Source: Haplosporangium gracile (lineage: Eukaryota > Mortierellomycota > Mortierellomycetes > Mortierellales > Mortierellaceae). From it: a DNA stretch of 63,364 nt. A program made the translations under genes and the position numbers. Location: NCBI GenBank assembly GCA_015499985.1, contig JAAAUF010000118.1, positions 1-63,364 of the forward strand. The letters run 5' to 3'. Of the stretch, positions 56,481-63,364 are shown one piece after another. The notes below the pieces were generated by a model that worked only from the letters and a program-made list of their open reading frames with translations, had not been told where the DNA came from and did no database searches. Within the stretch, counting starts at the first letter, position 1; each line of letters opens with the position of its first letter.

Positions 56481-56934
56481 GTCAATGAATTGATTACGCT
56501 AACCATAGGATTTTAGGACTTTCGAGAATCCTGAATCATCGGTCGATATTGGGCTTTTCAAACATCTCCGTAGGGCATGTACAGTACATACAACGAGGTA
56601 TATGGCCTCGGGTTCCTTCCTCCTCGAGCTGTGTGTAGAATAACAGGTGAGTTAGAACCTAGTCAGTTACAGTTAAAAAAATGGGGAGGGGACGAAGCAA
56701 TTTGGTAGTACAAATGAAACAGAAAAATTAAAATATGGTACCTTGTCCAGGTTCCAGGACAACGGATACACATATCAAAAACGCCACTGACTCTGCCATG
56801 GAAAATGCATGGAGTAAGACAAATTTCAATTGAAAATAAAGCGCTTTCCTTTTCGACTTGATCCACAGAATTTGGTTTGTTTCTTTCACAATCGCCCTCT
56901 CATCTGCATCTCTCCCCCAAATGTAAACACCGGC

Positions 56935-57647
56935 ATGGGCTGCAAGAATCTTTGGCGGTTCTTCCACGACAAGAACTACAAACCCACGGTACGGTACCGC
57001 CGACATCAACGAGTAGCTTTGAAGGATCCTGAGGCCAACAAGGCCCGCATTGACGTTGCCGGCGTTGCGCGGCGCTGATGCAAGTGTGTTCGAATATCTC
57101 GAGTACTTGGAGGGTGTCGAGGAGCGTCTGGATAACTATTACAATGGTGATCAAATGGGGTACGAAAGACATGGCTGAGATGCAACACGAGCGCGGTATG
57201 AGGAGCTTAAGACGATTGCTAATCGTCCTCTTGAACTCCTTGGGGTTACCATCGGGGCCAAGCGCAATACGCAAAATCTGGCTGTCACTGGAGTTGGACT
57301 CGGCCAATTCGATCCCAAAAACCGTTTATCCTCACTTCACGGACCCTTTTTATCTTTCTTTGTTCAATTGGCAAGTTTCCCTTTATTTCTCAGTTTCAAT
57401 TTTAATGCTTGAGTACATTTTGCGCATGCTGACATCGATCAACTTATTAACCCGCAGCGTTCATTTTGACTTTTCTTTACTTTTCATTAGGCCCGCTCGC
57501 TAGGGTACGTTGTTGTCGGTGTAAACAGATATTATACCTCGAAAAAGTGCCCGAGCAACAGAAACTACTACGTCATATTCACAGATGGCGGGTGCCAACA
57601 CTACTCTCTAGACTGCAATAAACGACTGAATTGGAATGCTACTGAAT
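56935..57647 (+). pseudogene. TnpB/Fanzor-like RNA-guided nuclease remnant
   Basis: A decayed open frame resembling eukaryotic TnpB homologues (Fanzor). Readable blocks are MGCKNLWRFFHDKNYKPTVR, YRRHQRVALKDPEANKARID, VFEYLEYLEGVEERLDNYYN, ELKTIANRPLELLGVTIGAK, GVGLGQFDPKNRLSSLHGPF and, after a GC-AG intron (57371-57490), ARSLGYVVVGVNRYYTSKKC. The last block matches the RuvC-II region of Fanzor (vvxvxEYxTSKxC, then a zinc ribbon). Lesions are a stop after IDVAGVARR with apparent loss of intervening sequence near 57077, a TGA at 57176-57178 where family members have Trp, Arg (57527-57529) in place of the catalytic Glu, and loss of the zinc-ribbon cysteines and the last RuvC Asp. It cannot be an active nuclease. 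Assignment is from recalled family pattern, without search. Confidence 0.58.
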
Positions 57648-58101
57648 AGAAGAGCTGAATTGAATAGAATAAAGAGTAATGCCCGCGAGATATCAATCGC
57701 GTTGACAAACTTCTCTAGGTGGGCCGCTTACTATCTTCCATCCCAACACTTCTTTACCACTGATATAGAAGTGCGCATGTAGGCCTAAGATCACTCTCCA
57801 TGCTCAACGTCAAATCCAAGTTCAGTATCATCACAAGCAAGCTTTTGGCACGGTGCCCGCCTGGTATCTAAGCCATCTATGATATCCGCAGCCGCCACTT
57901 ATCAACAGTTCCATCCTTCCATCCATACGATTGATGAATCTCTAGCACAATTGTCAATAAAAACAACATAAACATGGCACGAAAATTCTCAAGCCTTTCG
58001 ATTAAACACGAGATCACTCTTGGATCTTATCTTTTATTCAAGTCTTACTACTAAGTTGCAAGAAATACTTATTGAGTGAGCCAGCTTTGACTACTCTCTC
58101 T
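57648..58101. other. Spacer between the Fanzor-like remnant and the Crypton
   Basis: No gene was recognised. It might contain the lost 3' end of the Fanzor-like gene or the Crypton boundary. No matching direct repeat was identified. Confidence 0.45.
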
Positions 58102-60861
58102 TTAACTGTCAACATTCCAGCCTCCTTTCTCAGTTCGTGAAGATCCCTTTGCCTCCGAAATAGCCTTCAGCACCGACTCCATGATCGCTCGATTGAATGC
58201 GTAATGCTTACGCATCGCGGGGTCTGCATTCTTGCGCCACTTGTAGTACTTGTTCATCTGCCAGATCGAGGGCTCTCCAGCAATTCCATGAGACCATTCT
58301 TGCCAAAGTGGCTCAAGGACGCACGGACGAGGCTTCATCGTGTAAGTTGAGGTGACAGGCATGTGCCGTGGTGACGCAAGACTCTCCGCCAGGGCCTCCA
58401 GTTCTTGGTCAAGGTCGACTGTCGCCTGGTGAATAGCTGCTGGTAAGACGCCTGTGGCGGCGGAGATTCAAGGAGTGAAAGTTGGGAAGCTAGGGATTGA
58501 GGCGGAGGAATGGGAGGTGGAGAAACTGAGGGCAGAGGAGGCAGTTGATTTCCTAGTAGTTCAAAATGAAACCTCAACGGAACCTGTTGTTCGTCTGGTT
58601 GCGAGTGTGGTTGCGACTGCAAAGGAGGTGGTGACTGCTGTGATAATGGCTGGAGTCACGAAGGTTGAATAAACGGCACACGTGGTAGTAATGGGAAGAT
58701 CACTGCTCCGGTGAGTTTTGTAGTAGATATGACATCTGCCGCAGAGGTCAAAAGGTGCGTGAGGGTCTGTTGAACGGCGCCCAAATTACAACAGATGGCG
58801 TTATTTGTCGAAATCAAGCCATTATGCACCGCAACTAGATCTTCCACTTGCCGTCCAATTGATGCCGTCCATATTTCTCTGTCGCGATGCATGTCGGTTG
58901 TTGAAGGTACGTTTCGGAGTAGATCCATAACAGACGCTAGTCTATCAGAAATGTCCCTGAGGCCGTGCTGAATAGCTGGAGCGTTGACGAGGAGACTATC
59001 TGATATGGGTGCTCTTGAGATAGCCATTCTTTGGCGAAGATCAGCCCTGAACTGGATGAACAAGGGTGACCTGAAGACGGACTCAAGAAAAATATGATGT
59101 AGGTCGTATTGACATTGTGGATCGCTGTTGATGTCCATGAGAACGGCTGCATCCTGTAAGATGACTTTACGCAAATGAGCGAGAAGAATGAAAAACTTGA
59201 TCTTCTGGGAGTCCTGCTGAGGGTACTTTGATGCAAGCCTCTAATCCAATTAGCGATTGTCGTATTCGTCCTTGTCGGCCATGATATTCTCCATCCATGT
59301 CTCCCAATCTTTGTCCGGGTATGCGTTGTTGAGGACGGGAAAAATGAGCTTTTGAAGGTCGACAGGTGGGAGGAGTGTATTTCTAGCAATCCAGAACCGC
59401 TCCTGATGATGTGTAAAGCCGGCTAACATGAGAGGAACACACTCCGGAATTTCGCTCAGATAGTGTTTGGCAACCCGCTGGTGCAACCATTTTCCATGCT
59501 GTGCAATCTCGTCAATCGTTGCCCCGGCTGATTGAGCTTGCTGTGCTCCTGCTCGACGACCGGCATGAGTAACCTTGGATGACAGAATGTTGGCAGCTTG
59601 CATCTCCTGCTTTTGAGCGGTGTAATGAGTAGAGGAGGACATTGGTTTGATAGGGTCGCTTGCAATACGAGGTATCGGGTTCCCCAATCCGGTGTGCTGA
59701 AATCGGGGTACACGCGTGGGTCCTACAGCGTCATCTTACCAATCTTCTGCTTGTATGCCTCCATGAATGGCCTGGCTATTTTCCTAGGGGATACCTCAGC
59801 TCCTTGATGCACACCATTTGGTGCCGAAGTTGCCTGCTCATTCCATAGATCGACCACAGCTTTAATATAATAATCCATCGTCTCAGGCATGAGGTAGTTC
59901 CCAAGTTCGTCTTTCTGGGCTTCTGTCTGCGCAACGGTTTGATCTCAGGGTTCGATGGGTTCGGCTCTTCGAAGGCCTCCTGGAAATAGCGTGCAGCGCA
60001 TGAGTTCGTCACAGAGTAGTCCCTGTAGTGACTGTTCCAACACCATTCCTAAATCAGTGTGGCCGAAGGCAGAATGAAAATGGTGCACCAGCTCTTCTAG
60101 TCTTAAAAAAGACCAGTACAGTATCATTGCAGCGAATTCAAGGATTTCAAAGAAAATACTTACAAGCCAATGTTCTCGGTATATGTCATATGCCTTCAGG
60201 GTGGTGGGATTCGAGTTGGCGCGTCGTATCTGCTGGCCATTGAAGACAGCATCTGCTTCCTGCATGTTGTTAAATCTTGCCCACTCTAGTTCCGATCAGT
60301 TTGTTGCAGGTAGAGCGACTTGTTCACTGATGCCGAACTCAGAGATATCGTTTGTCGCATTAGGGTTTATTTCTACCGGTTGCGGCGACAGTTGGGGTTG
60401 CAGTGACTGTTTCGCTTTCCTTTTGCGCGATTTTTATCTTGGTCCTGACGCGCCTGCAGGCCTAGTGGATAGATAAGTTATAGGCAGCAATTGGCCCTGT
60501 TGTTGCGTCTGATGTTCCATCTGCGTATTAGTTGGCGTTCTCTGGGTATCGTGTTTGTCACTGCTCTGGTTTCTGTGAATAACACCTTCGTTCGAGCTGT
60601 CGGGGGAGGGGGAGGAGGGGGGATCATTCTGTGCTTCAACTTCAAGCGAGCGGTGAAGGTAAAAGGATGAGTTAATAGGACAGCCAAACTAAAGGAATGC
60701 GTGTCAAGACATGTCAATTACAACAACACATGAACAGGGCAAATCATCACCTTCGACAAGTGGAGTAAATGGAGGAATTGCAGCGCGACTCCGGCTGCTT
60801 TGATTGCTTTCGCCGACCTCGTCAAGGAGATGTAGAGTATAGGGATATGAATACGACATTG
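58102..60861 (-). mobile_element. Crypton-type tyrosine recombinase gene with GCR1_C domain, disabled by stops
   Basis: A minus-strand gene of a Crypton transposon, which moves by a tyrosine recombinase. It starts MSYSYPYTLHLLDEVGESNQ (60861), has a Ser/Gln/Pro-rich linker, then WARFNNMQEADAVFNGQQIR and LKAYDIYREHWL (the SAM-like core-binding region), an intron, YLMPETMDYYIKAVVDLWNE, an intron, and then the catalytic part SSKVTHAGRRAGAQQAQSAG (HxxR motif) with GKWLHQRVAKHYLSEIP carrying the candidate nucleophilic Tyr. A long helical and Pro/Gln-rich section follows. The C-terminus (58362-58102) has CVLEPLWQEWSHGIAGEPSI, a GCR1_C DNA-binding domain (PF12550). The reading frame is otherwise continuous but holds stops at 60434, 60296, 59945, 59250, 59241 and 58656 (lowest coordinate of each codon). 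One frame change lies near 58440. Ndc10/GCR1-type host proteins are the alternative. Confidence 0.7.
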
Positions 60862-62751
<1,890 letters not shown>

Positions 62752-63364
62752 ATACAACAGTACCTCCATCCCCCTTCAACTCTATCAAAATAAAATGACA
62801 AGCAAATGCATTTTTGTGAAAGCAAAACATTCGAAGAAAGCTCGATTAGAAATCAAATTGCCTTGTGCTGGTTGCGCGCGCCAGAAAAGGAAAATCTCGG
62901 CATCTGGACCCAAATCTCTCTTTGTCTTGTATTGCTTGAGATTCCATGCACTCAAAGTTATGGCTACGGGGCAATTGAAGCTCATAGAATATGAATATGC
63001 ATAGAGAACGCGACCAGAATGAGAAATGCACCCTCATACGCGAGACATGAGCGGCAGAAGAAAAATGAGGAATGAGGATAAGGAACAACAGAGGTAGGAG
63101 CACAGGAAGCCTGTGCAATACCGGACAGTCACTGACATGTAATCGAAATTGACGGAGTATGGAAATGAGGAAATGCAAAAAGAGCGGGCGCAAGGCTGCA
63201 GAAATAAAACGATTGATGGATAAACAACATTTCACAGTTACCATTGGCAGAGACAAGCCACATAATCCTACGCGACTGTGGTGTCAAAAGGAAGAATAAG
63301 TCCAGGGAAATGTTACTTCATTTGTGTTTTTTGAGTTTCTCGAAGGACGCCCAGTAAGCAAAAA
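62752..63364. other. Right-end flank
   Basis: The 3' flank of GDP-fucose synthase, with CAAATAAAATG-type polyadenylation-like sequence just after the stop. No gene is supported. The minus-strand frame at 62846-63256 has no motif. Confidence 0.5.

Overview
This 63.4 kb window is nuclear DNA of a filamentous fungus. The best fit is an early-diverging lineage of the Mortierella / Mucoromycota type, inferred from gene content and not from any search. Supporting points are many short GT-AG introns, S/T-rich and Q-rich regulatory proteins, a GDP-L-fucose synthase (fucose is a wall sugar in these fungi), a KIF15-type kinesin-12, a DGCR6-like protein, and Crypton, hAT and TnpB/Fanzor-like relics. Exon structures were rebuilt by hand from reading-frame phase, splice sites and family motifs. 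Most close exactly in frame. Where a start codon is uncertain, the entry says so.

Layout, left to right. 0-9.6 kb: end of a ribosomal protein L31 gene, a secreted acid phosphatase, a membrane-anchored multicopper oxidase, a five-exon unknown Lys/Ser-rich protein and a CoA-type Nudix hydrolase. 9.9-13.5 kb: two tandem, decayed CAP/SCP-domain secreted-protein genes, the first with a 260-bp MITE in its 5' leader. 13.4-19.9 kb: a gene-poor stretch with microsatellites, an octamer minisatellite, two copies of a short hAT-like MITE and a hairpin. 20.0-20.8 kb: a single-exon response-regulator protein. 20.8-25.8 kb: no recognisable gene. 25.8-43.8 kb: a gene-dense block with a Zn2Cys6 transcription factor, kinesin-12, proteasome alpha subunit PSMA1, a DGCR6-like protein, a glutathione S-transferase and an ADP-sugar-type Nudix hydrolase. 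44.0-49.3 kb: an ABCC (MRP-type) transporter gene carrying at least five in-frame stops, several frameshifts and a 142-bp run of N. 50.3-54.7 kb: divergent ribosomal genes RPS18 and RPL19, then mitochondrial S19. 55.0-60.9 kb: a nest of decayed mobile elements, namely a SWIM-finger transposase-like gene, a TnpB/Fanzor-like nuclease remnant and a Crypton tyrosine recombinase with a GCR1_C domain. 61.2-62.8 kb: GDP-L-fucose synthase.

The most interesting signal is the 55-61 kb nest together with the way genes have decayed across the window. The premature stops in the Crypton, the ABCC gene, the Fanzor-like remnant and the CAP genes almost all sit where a single C-to-T or G-to-A change from Gln, Arg or Trp would explain them. 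This fits RIP-like or deamination-driven mutation, but it needs alignment to intact relatives.
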